Assembly (NCBI GenBank): GCA_024281055.1
Contig: JAMXLF010000033.1
Span: forward strand, 1-64,000
Direction of reading: 5' to 3'
Source of the DNA: Geobacteraceae bacterium
GTDB taxonomy: Bacteria; Desulfobacterota; Desulfuromonadia; Geobacterales; Geobacteraceae
DNA: 64,000 nt
Position 1 is the stretch's first letter. Each line of letters opens with the position of its first letter. Positions 7,479-16,330 of the stretch are shown here, piece after piece. The position numbers and the translations under genes are program-made. The notes under the pieces were generated by a model. It made no database searches. It saw nothing but the letters and a program-made list of their open reading frames with translations, and was not told where the DNA came from.

Positions 7479-9146
7479 TTGGCTGACAACATGGATATGT
7501 CGAGTTTGTTTGCGGAGTTTCTCGACGACGCGACAGGGCATCTTGATGCGGCGGAAACCTCGCTCATAGAATTGGAGAGGTGCAGTGGCGAGGGAATATC
7601 CGGTGAAGGTTATGTAACACTTCTTCTCGGTAACCTCCATACCTTGAAGGGTAACTCGGGGATGATGGGGTTTACTCCCCTCCAGCAATATCTCCACAAG
7701 CTGGAATCTGTGCTGAAGCTTGTGGCCGATGGCACGGTCCCTTTTAACGCTATTGTCATCGAAACTTTTTATGGCGCTGTCAATGTATTGCGCGATGCGT
7801 TGCGAAAGCTCGCAGAAAATCCTGCGGTATCTCTCGATTTCACCGACGAGTTGATGATGCTGGAGTGCATCATCTCCGGTGTGGCTGGCGATACGGCTGG
7901 TGTTATACAGAAAAGAGAAAAGAAAGAAGATTTCGGTTACATAACCCAAAAATCGAGCACTTTGAAGGTCAATTTTGAAAAGCTGGACGAACTGCTGAAT
8001 CTTGTTGGCGAATTGGTTATTCACCGGACCACCCTCCTTTCCCTCGAAACGAAACTCAAGGATGCCGTCGCCGAAAGGACCTTGATCGAAGCGTTCAATG
8101 AGGCGAGCCAGTTGATAGGGAAGAGCGCTGCTGAACTCCGGGAATCCATCATGAAAGTGCGGATGCTCCCGATCAAGGTGGTTTTCCAGAGGTTCAACCG
8201 CTTGGTACGCGACCTGTCCTGCCGTCATGACAAAGAGATCAGGCTTGTATTCGAAGGGGAAGAGACGGAGTTGGATAAAACTGTTATAGACGAAATCGGC
8301 GAGCCCCTCCTGCATCTGATACGAAATGCAGTAGACCATGGGTTCGAGAGCCCCGCCGAACGGCAAAAGCTGGGTAAACCCCCGGTTGGCACACTCATTT
8401 TGAGAGCGTGTCACGAAAGTAACCATATAGTCGTTTCTGTGGAGGATGACGGCCGGGGCATGTCCGCCAGCCATATCAGGGCATCGGCCGTCGAAAAAGG
8501 TCTGCTCGACAGCCAGGAGGCAGAAGCCCTGAGCGAGCAGGAGTGCTTCCACCTGGTCTTTCTGCCAGGTTTTTCCACGAGCAGCGAGATCACTGAGACG
8601 TCCGGACGCGGTATCGGGCTCGATGTGGTCAAGAAAATCGTCACTTCCTTTAATGGGATCATAGAAATCAACAGTACACCCGGTATCGGGACCCGCTTCA
8701 TCATCAAACTGCCATTGACCCTGGCTATTATCCAAGCACTCATGGTTGAGGTTGCCGGTGAAATATTCGCCATCCCTCTCTCCGGGGTCCTGGAAAGCAT
8801 CAAGATAGGCGCCTCTGAGATCCATGAGGTGGCAGCCGGCGAAATGATCAGGCTCAGAGACCGGCTTTTGCCCATCTTCAGGTTGGACCGCTGCTTCGGT
8901 TTGCGAAATGATAACGTCAATGAGACGGAGTACGTCGTTGTCGTTGGCAGCGGTGAAAAGCGGGGAGGTCTCGTGGTACACCGCCTGATCGGCCAGCAGG
9001 AGGTTGTGATCAAGGCGCTGGATGATTATCTCGGTGAATTGAAAGGAGTCTCCGGCGGAACGGTGCTTGGTGATGGAAGAATATCTCTCATCCTCGATAT
9101 CCAGGCACTTATCGGGAGCGGAAGGGGAACGGGGAGCAACGCGTGA
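7479..9146 (+). CDS. cheA: Chemotaxis histidine kinase CheA
   Basis: CheA (555 residues) autophosphorylates in response to receptor arrays and passes phosphate to CheY and CheB. Domains in order: Hpt/P1 with the phospho-acceptor His54 (HTLKGNSG), no recognisable P2, P3 dimerisation (about 165-240, NLVGELVIHR), P4 ATPase (HLIRNAVDHGFE, DDGRGM, SGRGIGLDVV) and a C-terminal CheW-like P5. The TTG at 7479 is taken as start because GAGG (7469-7472) is 6 bases before it, whereas the ATG at 7491 is too far away. The missing P2 is common in CheA of alternative chemotaxis systems. It is cytoplasmic, at receptor clusters. Confidence 0.95.
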   Translation: MADNMDMSSLFAEFLDDATGHLDAAETSLIELERCSGEGISGEGYVTLLLGNLHTLKGNSGMMGFTPLQQYLHKLESVLKLVADGTVPFNAIVIETFYGAVNVLRDALRKLAENPAVSLDFTDELMMLECIISGVAGDTAGVIQKREKKEDFGYITQKSSTLKVNFEKLDELLNLVGELVIHRTTLLSLETKLKDAVAERTLIEAFNEASQLIGKSAAELRESIMKVRMLPIKVVFQRFNRLVRDLSCRHDKEIRLVFEGEETELDKTVIDEIGEPLLHLIRNAVDHGFESPAERQKLGKPPVGTLILRACHESNHIVVSVEDDGRGMSASHIRASAVEKGLLDSQEAEALSEQECFHLVFLPGFSTSSEITETSGRGIGLDVVKKIVTSFNGIIEINSTPGIGTRFIIKLPLTLAIIQALMVEVAGEIFAIPLSGVLESIKIGASEIHEVAAGEMIRLRDRLLPIFRLDRCFGLRNDNVNETEYVVVVGSGEKRGGLVVHRLIGQQEVVIKALDDYLGELKGVSGGTVLGDGRISLILDIQALIGSGRGTGSNA

Positions 9147-9229
9147 ACATGAATGCCAGCAAGTAGTATGTCTGTGTCACATTGAGAAGGAACGTGAAAG
9201 AGCACTAAATTGGAAAGGGAGGTAATGGC

Positions 9230-11539
9230 ATGAGGTGGCGTAATCTTCGATTGTGGCAAAAGATTGCCTTAGGCATGGGTGGCGTGCTGCTGCTCCTCCT
9301 CATCACCAGTCTGTGGACGATCAGCGGCCTTACCGATGTGGTCAAGGACGGTCAGCAGGTGATCACCGGTAACAGTATCAGAGGCGAACTGCTGCAACGG
9401 GAAGTCGATCACCTGAACTGGTTGAAGAACGTGAGTGTTTTTCTGCTCGATGACAATGTTACAGAGTTGTCTGTGGAGCTGGATCACACTCAGTGTGGTT
9501 TTGGGAAATGGTTCTACGGTGAAGGGCGCAAGCACGCCGAGGCGGTTATTCCCGCTTTGAAGGAGCCACTGGCCGCGATCGAGGAACCACACCGCAAGCT
9601 CCATGAATCCGCTGCCGCCATCAAGAAGGTGTACCACAAATCCTTAAACGGCACCGAAGGGCGCAAGGAAGCTGAGCAAATCTTTTCGCAGCAAACCCAA
9701 CCCAGCCTCAAGAAGATTCAGGATAAACTCTTGGAGATGAATGACATAACCAAGAGGGACATTCTGTCCGAGGCCGGGATGTTGAAACGGGCGATGCGCA
9801 CCCGTGTGGTCACCGTCGTTATCAGCATAGTGGCGATTTTGCTGGGTATCATCGGCTGTTGGTTGATTACCCGGTCGATAACCCGTCCTATCCTGAAGGG
9901 TGTCGAATTTGCCAAGGCCGTCGCCGCTGGTGACCTGACACAAACCCTCAACGTTGAGGCAAAGGATGAAGTGGGCTCGCTTGCCGATGCCATGAACAGA
10001 ATGGCGGTGAACTTGCGAGAAATGGTCGGCAATATCCGGAATGCCTCAACGCAGCTCGTTTCAACTGCAGAAGAGATATCCTCCGGTTCTGCACAACTCG
10101 CCAAGGCAGGCAACGAGCAGGTTTCCGCATCATCGGAGACCTCATCCACCATGGTACGAATGTCTTCTTCCATCCAAACGGTGGCAGAAAGTTCCGAATC
10201 CCTGGCAAACACAACCAATGAGATATCCTGTTCCGTTGAAGAGCTTGGGGCAAGCAGCGATCAGGTTGCCAAAAGTGCGGAAGCGATGGCATCGTCTGTT
10301 TCCGAAACGTCAGCGACTATTGAACAGATGACCGTATCAATCGAAAGAGTGGCGAAGAATGCCGATGACCTTGGTTCTTCCGTGTCGGAAACTTCGTCGA
10401 CAATCGAACAGATGACCGTCTCGATAGAGCAGGTGGCAAACAACGCACAAGAACTAACGAAAATCGTCGATGAATCTGCTGCCACCATCGAACAGTTGGC
10501 CATCTCGATCAAGAAAGTGGCAGGGAATGTGGAAGATGCGGACGCTGTGGCGAAAGCTGCCGCCGAAGAGGGAACCACAGGTGTCCGTGCGGGCCGTGAT
10601 GCAGTGGCGGCAATGGTCAGGGTGTCTGATGTCATAGACAAGACAACCTCGTCCATTCTCAATCTCGACAGGCGCTCTGAAGAAATCGGCAACATCGTCA
10701 AAGTGATCAACGAGATTGCCGACCAGACGAACCTCCTCGCTCTCAATGCCGCAATTGAAGCGGCTCGGGCAGGGGAGGCCGGGCGGGGTTTCGCAGTGGT
10801 TGCCGAAGAGGTGAGAAAGCTGGCTGAGCGGAGCGTTACCGCTACCAAAGAGATCGCGCAGGTCATCAAACAGGTCCAGACAGACACTGCCGAGGCGGTA
10901 AAATATGGCGAGGTTGCTTCCAAGGAGGCAGCAAAATCCATGGACCTCAGCGGAACCGCCGGTAAAGCGCTGGACAACATCGTGGCCAGCATGGACAGGA
11001 CGAGCAAAGTGATGTCCGACATTGCCGCTATGACGGCAGAGCAAGCCAGCGCCTCGAACCAGGTAATCAAAGCGGTAGAACGCATGAGCGGGGCTACTGC
11101 GGTTGTTGCCAATGCTGCACAGGAGCAGGCGTCGGGTGGTCGCCAGATAAGGATAGCGATTGAACGGATGAATCATATCACCCAGGAGGTAACTGGCGCT
11201 TCCAAGGAACAGGCGATGGGAAGCAAGCAAATACGTATTGCCGTTGAAAACATGAATACTGTTACCAGTCAGGTCATGCTGGCTACAAAAGAGCAGGCCT
11301 TGTCTTCCCGCCAGATTGTCGGGGCCGTGGCCGGTATGAATTCCATGACCCGCTCCGTGGCAGATGCCGCAGCAGAGCAGAAGAAAGGGAGCGAGAAGGT
11401 GGGATGGTCGGTTGATAACATAAGCGCGCTTGCCCGGAACAATATGTCATCAGTAGAGCTTCTCGACAAATCGGCCCAGAACCTGTCCCGCCAGGCAGAA
11501 AACCTTAACGCGCTGGTGGCGCAGTTCGTAGTTCAATAG
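9230..11539 (+). CDS. Methyl-accepting chemotaxis protein with a CZB-type sensor region
   Basis: This is a 769-residue receptor. A membrane helix at about 10-30 is followed by an extracytoplasmic region with CZB-like zinc ligands: [16 protein letters not shown] and PHRKLH supply the H-C-H-H set. A second membrane helix (about 185-210), a HAMP domain and a long signalling coiled coil follow, with the hairpin tip [20 protein letters not shown]. Both arms are extended by tandem 28-residue units. A strong GGGAGG site precedes the ATG at 9230. Adjacent cheA and cheW are its partners. CZB domains are usually cytoplasmic, so placement between the two membrane helices is unusual. Candidate signals are zinc or redox/chlorine stress, by family analogy only. 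Confidence 0.92.
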   Translation: MRWRNLRLWQKIALGMGGVLLLLLITSLWTISGLTDVVKDGQQVITGNSIRGELLQREVDHLNWLKNVSVFLLDDNVTELSVELDHTQCGFGKWFYGEGRKHAEAVIPALKEPLAAIEEPHRKLHESAAAIKKVYHKSLNGTEGRKEAEQIFSQQTQPSLKKIQDKLLEMNDITKRDILSEAGMLKRAMRTRVVTVVISIVAILLGIIGCWLITRSITRPILKGVEFAKAVAAGDLTQTLNVEAKDEVGSLADAMNRMAVNLREMVGNIRNASTQLVSTAEEISSGSAQLAKAGNEQVSASSETSSTMVRMSSSIQTVAESSESLANTTNEISCSVEELGASSDQVAKSAEAMASSVSETSATIEQMTVSIERVAKNADDLGSSVSETSSTIEQMTVSIEQVANNAQELTKIVDESAATIEQLAISIKKVAGNVEDADAVAKAAAEEGTTGVRAGRDAVAAMVRVSDVIDKTTSSILNLDRRSEEIGNIVKVINEIADQTNLLALNAAIEAARAGEAGRGFAVVAEEVRKLAERSVTATKEIAQVIKQVQTDTAEAVKYGEVASKEAAKSMDLSGTAGKALDNIVASMDRTSKVMSDIAAMTAEQASASNQVIKAVERMSGATAVVANAAQEQASGGRQIRIAIERMNHITQEVTGASKEQAMGSKQIRIAVENMNTVTSQVMLATKEQALSSRQIVGAVAGMNSMTRSVADAAAEQKKGSEKVGWSVDNISALARNNMSSVELLDKSAQNLSRQAENLNALVAQFVVQ
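10127..10546 (+). repeat. Five 84-bp (28-residue) coiled-coil units, descending arm of the first receptor
   Basis: Five in-frame units of 28 residues (four heptads) follow one another, with a recurring pattern like [20 protein letters not shown]. Units 3 and 4 are almost identical. They lengthen the N-terminal arm of the signalling hairpin. Confidence 0.75.
11135..11386 (+). repeat. Three 84-bp (28-residue) coiled-coil units, ascending arm of the first receptor
   Basis: Three 28-residue units beginning [26 protein letters not shown] and [13 protein letters not shown] mirror the repeats of the descending arm, keeping the antiparallel hairpin in register. Confidence 0.75.
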
Positions 11540-11630
11540 AGGTATGCGAGTGGCAATTGCTCGCAGGAAATCGAGAATTATTGCCTGTAACGAGCATCGA
11601 GAAACGAAATCCGCATGATGTGAGGACGAT

Positions 11631-12185
11631 ATGATGAATGAAACGAGTGAGATAGTGCTCCCTGAATCCGGCCTGGCGGAGGATATCCTGGCCCGGTATG
11701 TCGAGAAGACACAACATGAGTTGGATAAAACCAGAGTGAGCGCAGTCGAGGATGATCGGCAGTCTATGTTTCATCTTGTCACTTTTTATCTGGGCAGCGA
11801 AGAGTATGGCGTAGAGATTGGAAGTGTCCAGGAGATAATCCGAGCCACCGATATTACCCCGGTTCCCGGTGCACAGTCGCACATAAGGGGGGTAATCAAT
11901 CTCCGGGGGAAAATCATTCCCGTGGTCGATTTGCGCAAACGTTTTGCGCTCCATTCGATCGATGCCAGTACTGCTCAGCGCATCATCGTTGTCGAGCTTG
12001 GGGAGAAACGCATTGGTATGCTCGTCGACAGTGTTTCCCAAGTCATCAAGATCCCTTCGGGTGTCGTCGAAGAAATGCCGGATGAGGCAACGTCTTTGGA
12101 TGAAAACTACATCAAGGGAGTCGGCAAGCTCGATAGCAGACTGGTCATCATACTGGATTTGAATCGATCGCTCCTTCTGACGTGA
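11631..12185 (+). CDS. cheW: CheW coupling protein
   Basis: This 184-residue protein has a non-conserved 45-residue N-terminal tail and then a full CheW fold: FHLVTFYLGSEEYGVEIGSV, IIRATDITPVPGA, IRGVINLRGKIIPVVDLRKRF and LVDSVSQVIKI are diagnostic segments. CheW bridges receptors and CheA P5. Two ATG codons (11631 and 11634) follow GAGG at 11622-11625; either could be used. It lies between two receptors in the chemotaxis operon. Confidence 0.95.
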   Translation: MMNETSEIVLPESGLAEDILARYVEKTQHELDKTRVSAVEDDRQSMFHLVTFYLGSEEYGVEIGSVQEIIRATDITPVPGAQSHIRGVINLRGKIIPVVDLRKRFALHSIDASTAQRIIVVELGEKRIGMLVDSVSQVIKIPSGVVEEMPDEATSLDENYIKGVGKLDSRLVIILDLNRSLLLT

Positions 12186-12269
12186 CCAGCATCGGCGATC
12201 TCACAGTAAGTGATTGATTTCTGAAACGACGCCATTTTGTCATTTCAAACCAAGGAGGAGATAAATACC

Positions 12270-12635
12270 ATGTCAGACGCCAGTGAAATAAACAAAGCGA
12301 TCAAGGCCCATTCTATGTGGAAGGTCCGCCTAAAAGATGCGGTCGATACCGGTAAGAGCGAATTCACGCCGTCCCTGGTAAAGGATAATCACGTATGTGA
12401 GTTCGGCAAATGGCTTGCCGGTCTCCCCCCATCGGAAAAGGCCAAGGAGGACTACAAGCGTATTCAGCCACTTCACGAAAAGTTTCATGCGGAGGCAGCC
12501 AACGTGTTGCAGCTGGCCATCGGCGGCCAACGGGAGAAGGCGCACGTAGCTCTGACCGATATCCGGAGTGACTTTGTCTATGTCTCGGCGCAGTTGATCA
12601 ATGCATTAGCGGAGTGGAAGCAGAGAAGCTCCTGA
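12270..12635 (+). CDS. Stand-alone CZB (chemoreceptor zinc-binding) domain protein
   Basis: This 121-residue cytoplasmic protein consists of one CZB domain. The four expected zinc ligands are visible: H14 (KAHSMWK), C43 (HVCEFGKWL), H69 and H73 (PLHEKFH). The start at 12270 follows AAGGAGGAG; the upstream in-frame ATG at 12237 has no such site. It sits between cheW and the second receptor, so it probably works with this array as a soluble zinc or redox sensor or buffer. The CZB-type receptor upstream carries the same ligand set, which supports a shared signal. Function is inferred from family only. Confidence 0.85.
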   Translation: MSDASEINKAIKAHSMWKVRLKDAVDTGKSEFTPSLVKDNHVCEFGKWLAGLPPSEKAKEDYKRIQPLHEKFHAEAANVLQLAIGGQREKAHVALTDIRSDFVYVSAQLINALAEWKQRSS

Positions 12636-12720
12636 TGATCGAGGGTGAGAACCAGCGGTGACATGTGCTGAATTGGTTCCGGATGAGTAGTGACGACAAC
12701 TTTGAAAATGGAGTTGATAA

Positions 12721-15354
12721 ATGGACAAGAGAAATTTTTTTAAAGGCCTGCAAGGCAAGTTGCTCACATTCTTTCTCCTGATGGCACTCATCCCGCTGGT
12801 CATCGTGTCGACCATTGCCTATCAGAAAGCGAAAGGGAGCCTCCAGACATTCGGTAATGAGATGCTCAACGATACCACCCACGCTGTTATGGGCAAGATC
12901 GACGTACTCGTCGGGGACCGGTACGATGACATCAAGGCGTGGTCGGAGCTGGACCTTATCAGAGAGGCGTTCAAAACAAATAACTTCGCGCCTGCGAACC
13001 ATATGTTACAGAATATGCAAAAGCAATACGACATGTATAAGGAGATTCTTCTCTTTGACACGGCCGGAAACTGTGTCGGCGCAAGCGATTTGTCAGTTTT
13101 CAGCAATCCGAATTTCGACAGGAACCAAGCGAGTCAAGAATGGTTCAAAGCAGCCATGGGCGGACAGGTTTATGTCCATGACGTCTCCTTCTCTAAGAGC
13201 ATCAATGACGTTGTCATCGGCTTTTCCGCCCCGGTCAAGGATGAAAAGGGCAGTATCATCGGTCTGATCGGTTCCCGGATACGGTGGAGCCAAATCGAGA
13301 AAATAGCTTTGGATGAAGGAAAGACGGGGGAGACCGGCTATACCTACCTCATTAACAAAGGTGGGATTGTCATCGCTCACCCGAAGAAAGAAATGGTTTT
13401 TAAGCTGGATTTGACAAAGGAAACGAACAAAGAACTCTCCGAAATAGGCGTAAAGATGACGAAGGGGGAGGAAGGGGTCGGCCACTATACCTATGATGGT
13501 ATTCCCAAGCTGGTATCGTACTCTCCTTCCAAGGGATACGGCGGGTTCAAAGGGGTCGGCTGGAGCTGCGCCTCGACAATACCTGAGAGTGAATTGTACG
13601 CCTCTGTCCGCAGCCTGCGGAACATCGTTGTCGTCGTCATCCTGATTGCCGCTTTCGCGATTGCCGTCCTTGCAATTTTTATAGCCCGCTCGATCGCCAA
13701 CCCGATGGTCAAGGGGGCCGCCTTTGCCCAGGCGGTGGCGGCCGGCGATCTGACGGGGCAAATCGAAGTGAAGAGCCGGGATGAGGTGGGGGACCTGGCA
13801 AATGCCCTGAACAGCATGGTGATCGGGCTCCGGGAGATAGTCGGCCGGATCAAGGGAACCTCGTCGCAGATGGCGTCAGCGGCGGACGAGATTTCGGCCG
13901 GTTCGACGCAGCTCACCAGGGCAGCTCACTCCCAGGCGTCGGCGACCGAGGAGACCTCGAGCACCATGGTGCAGATGGCGGTCTCCATCCAGACCGTGGC
14001 GAACAACGCCGATGCCCTGGCCTCCAACGTGGACGAGGTTTCCTCCTCCATCCAGGAGCTGGGGGCCTCCAGCGAGCAGGTGGCGAAGAGCTCCGAAGTG
14101 ATGGCCGCCTCGGTCGTCGAGACCTCGGCCACCATCGAGCAGATGACCGTCTCCATCGACCGGGTGGCCCAGAATACCGAAGAGCTCGCTTCGTCGGTCA
14201 CCGAGACCTCCTCCACCGTCGAGCAGATGACCGTCTCCATCGAACAGGTGGCGGGTAACTCCCAGGAACTGCAGCAGGTGGTGAACGAGACCGCATCCAT
14301 TGTCGAGGAAATGGCGGTTTCCATCCGCCAGGTGGCGAAGAACGTGGCCGAAGCCGATGGTGTTGCCAAGACGGCGGCCAAGGAGGGCTACGCGGGGCAG
14401 CAGGCGGTCCAGGAGGCACTGGCGGCCATGCAGCGGGTGGCCGAGGTCATCGAGAAGACGGCAGCCTCCATCGTCAATCTGGGCAAGCGCTCCGAAGAGA
14501 TCGGCACCATCGTTAACGTGATCAACGAGATCGCTGACCAGACGAACCTTTTGGCCCTGAATGCGGCCATTGAAGCGGCACGGGCTGGTGAAGCGGGACG
14601 AGGCTTCGCGGTTGTGGCCGAAGAAGTGCGAAAGCTTGCCGAGCGCAGCGTGGGGGCGACCAAGGAGATCGCCCAGGTGATCAGGCAGGTCCAGGCCGAC
14701 ACCGACGATTCCGTAAAATATGGCGAGCTGGCTTCCCGCGAAGCCCGGGCTTCCATGGATCTCTCGGCGACCGCGGGCAACGCCCTTGCCAACATCGTGA
14801 GTAGCATCGAGCAGACGAGCAACCTCATGACCGAGATCACCGCCATGGCCGGGGAACAGGCGAGCGCTTCCGACCAGGTGATCAGGGCAGTGGAGAAGAT
14901 GAGTCAGAGCACGGCCATCGTCGCCAATGCGGCACGGGAACAGGCGCTGGGGGGACGGCAGATCCGGATCGCGGTGGAGCGAATGAACGGCATTACCCAG
15001 GAGGTGACGGGGGCCACGCGGGAACAGGCCCAGGGGAGCAGGCAGATCCGGATCGCGGTGGAGAGCATGAACCACATCACACAGCAGGTGAACATCGCCA
15101 CGCGGGAACAGGCGCTGTCGGCACGGCAGATTGTCGCTGCAGTGAGCGATATGAACACCATGACCCAGACGGTGGCCAACGCCACGGCGGAACAGAAGAA
15201 GGGTGGAGAGATGGTGGTATCGGCGATGGAGAACATCAGTGATCTCACCCGGGAAAATCTCAGCTCGGTTGAACAACTTGCCAACTCCGCCGAGAGCCTG
15301 TCGCAGCAGGCGGTCGACCTGGCAGACCTTGTTGCCCAGTTCAGGGTCAATTAA
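12721..15354 (+). CDS. Methyl-accepting chemotaxis protein with dCache-type periplasmic sensor
   Basis: This 877-residue receptor has a membrane helix at about 13-37, then an extracytoplasmic dCache-like domain of about 260 residues ([20 protein letters not shown] and [19 protein letters not shown] are typical Cache segments). A second membrane helix (about 300-322), HAMP, and a long signalling coiled coil with tip [20 protein letters not shown] follow. The coiled coil closely resembles that of the first receptor, with the same 28-residue repeats on both arms. dCache domains usually bind small organic ligands such as amino acids or organic acids; the ligand here is unknown. No CheR-docking pentapeptide is seen at the C-terminus. 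Confidence 0.93.
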   Translation: MDKRNFFKGLQGKLLTFFLLMALIPLVIVSTIAYQKAKGSLQTFGNEMLNDTTHAVMGKIDVLVGDRYDDIKAWSELDLIREAFKTNNFAPANHMLQNMQKQYDMYKEILLFDTAGNCVGASDLSVFSNPNFDRNQASQEWFKAAMGGQVYVHDVSFSKSINDVVIGFSAPVKDEKGSIIGLIGSRIRWSQIEKIALDEGKTGETGYTYLINKGGIVIAHPKKEMVFKLDLTKETNKELSEIGVKMTKGEEGVGHYTYDGIPKLVSYSPSKGYGGFKGVGWSCASTIPESELYASVRSLRNIVVVVILIAAFAIAVLAIFIARSIANPMVKGAAFAQAVAAGDLTGQIEVKSRDEVGDLANALNSMVIGLREIVGRIKGTSSQMASAADEISAGSTQLTRAAHSQASATEETSSTMVQMAVSIQTVANNADALASNVDEVSSSIQELGASSEQVAKSSEVMAASVVETSATIEQMTVSIDRVAQNTEELASSVTETSSTVEQMTVSIEQVAGNSQELQQVVNETASIVEEMAVSIRQVAKNVAEADGVAKTAAKEGYAGQQAVQEALAAMQRVAEVIEKTAASIVNLGKRSEEIGTIVNVINEIADQTNLLALNAAIEAARAGEAGRGFAVVAEEVRKLAERSVGATKEIAQVIRQVQADTDDSVKYGELASREARASMDLSATAGNALANIVSSIEQTSNLMTEITAMAGEQASASDQVIRAVEKMSQSTAIVANAAREQALGGRQIRIAVERMNGITQEVTGATREQAQGSRQIRIAVESMNHITQQVNIATREQALSARQIVAAVSDMNTMTQTVANATAEQKKGGEMVVSAMENISDLTRENLSSVEQLANSAESLSQQAVDLADLVAQFRVN
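13942..14361 (+). repeat. Five 84-bp coiled-coil units, descending arm of the second receptor
   Basis: Five 28-residue units beginning [48 protein letters not shown] and [12 protein letters not shown] follow without gaps. The arrangement matches that in the first receptor unit for unit. Confidence 0.75.
14950..15201 (+). repeat. Three 84-bp coiled-coil units, ascending arm of the second receptor
   Basis: Three 28-residue units beginning [26 protein letters not shown] and [13 protein letters not shown]. They pair with the extra units of the descending arm. Confidence 0.75.
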
Positions 15355-15427
15355 GAGTGGCGGTACCAAGAGTTTCGGAGATTGATTTACGAACCTCTTG
15401 ATCCACTGCTGGGAAGTTTCGGAGCGA

Positions 15428-16330
15428 ATGCAGAAAATGATCGATACAATCGCGCAGTACATTTATAACCGTAGCATGCTGAGTTTTACCGGCCACAAGA
15501 AGGCGGTTCTCAGGCAACGTCTTGAGGAGCGCATGACCTCCCTAGAGCTGCCGAATCTTGCCGCCTACTGGGACTATATGCGGCAGAACTCGCACGAGGA
15601 GCCAATGCTTTTCGATCTGCTCACAACCAATGAAACATTCTTCTTTCGCAACGGCAAACAGTTTGATTATTTACGGCAGACGATTGTTCCTTTTATTGAA
15701 GAAGAAAGGGGGCGGGAAGTGATTCGCTCCTGGGGACAGGAGCGGCCGGTATCATCTCAGTCAATTATGAAATTGCGGATTCTCTGTGCAGGTTGTTCGA
15801 CCGGTGAGGAGCCGTATTCCGTGGCGATGACTTTGCTTGACGCGCTTCGATATCCAAAAGCCTGGGATATAGAGATCCTTGCGGGGGATATTAGTGAAAG
15901 TTGCATTACTTTCGCTGCGGCAGGATACTATGAAAATACGCGACTCAAGGGAATGCCTCATAGCTGTGCTGGTAAGTATATGCGTAGAACCGCTGATGGG
16001 GCAACTGTGCAGGATGAGGTAAAAAGGCTCGTCAGATTCTGTCGACTCAATCTCGGAAACATCATCAATGGCGAGCCATTCCCGGGTTTTCCTCCAGATT
16101 TTGCCGGGTTTGACATTATTTTCTGCAGAAATGTCATGATATATTTTTCGGTCGAGGCGCAGCAGCAATTGGTGGATACGTTGTCCCGGTCGCTGTTGCC
16201 GGGCGGTTTCTTGTTCACCGGCGATGCCGAACCGCTCCACCTGTATGATCACAAACTTGAAGCGGTTCGCGAGGCGGGGTGTCTCATCTACAGGAATGCG
16301 GAGACGAGAAAAGATGTCCTATCAGTCTGA
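15428..16330 (+). CDS. cheR: CheR-type receptor methyltransferase (first of two)
   Basis: This enzyme of about 300 residues transfers methyl groups from S-adenosylmethionine to receptor glutamates. Visible motifs are the N-terminal helical domain, LTTNETFFFRN, the SAM-binding CAGCSTGEEPYSVAM and FDIIFCRNVMIYF. The start is uncertain. The ATG at 15428 is only 3 bases after GGAG (15421-15424), the ATG at 15437 is 12 bases after it, and an in-frame TTG at 15398 has no clear site. The gene lies between the dCache receptor and the HEAT-repeat gene, whose start overlaps its end by 17 bases. Confidence 0.9.
   Translation: MQKMIDTIAQYIYNRSMLSFTGHKKAVLRQRLEERMTSLELPNLAAYWDYMRQNSHEEPMLFDLLTTNETFFFRNGKQFDYLRQTIVPFIEEERGREVIRSWGQERPVSSQSIMKLRILCAGCSTGEEPYSVAMTLLDALRYPKAWDIEILAGDISESCITFAAAGYYENTRLKGMPHSCAGKYMRRTADGATVQDEVKRLVRFCRLNLGNIINGEPFPGFPPDFAGFDIIFCRNVMIYFSVEAQQQLVDTLSRSLLPGGFLFTGDAEPLHLYDHKLEAVREAGCLIYRNAETRKDVLSV

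Noticed and set aside
7059-8981. Long open frame on the minus strand opposite cheA (640 codons)
   Set aside because: It mirrors the codon structure of cheA and has no recognisable domain; cheA is certain, so this is a shadow.
13876-15462. Long minus-strand open frame opposite the second receptor (528 codons)
   Set aside because: It is rich in His, Gly, Leu and Asp because it reads the receptor repeats backwards; no family match and no ribosome site.
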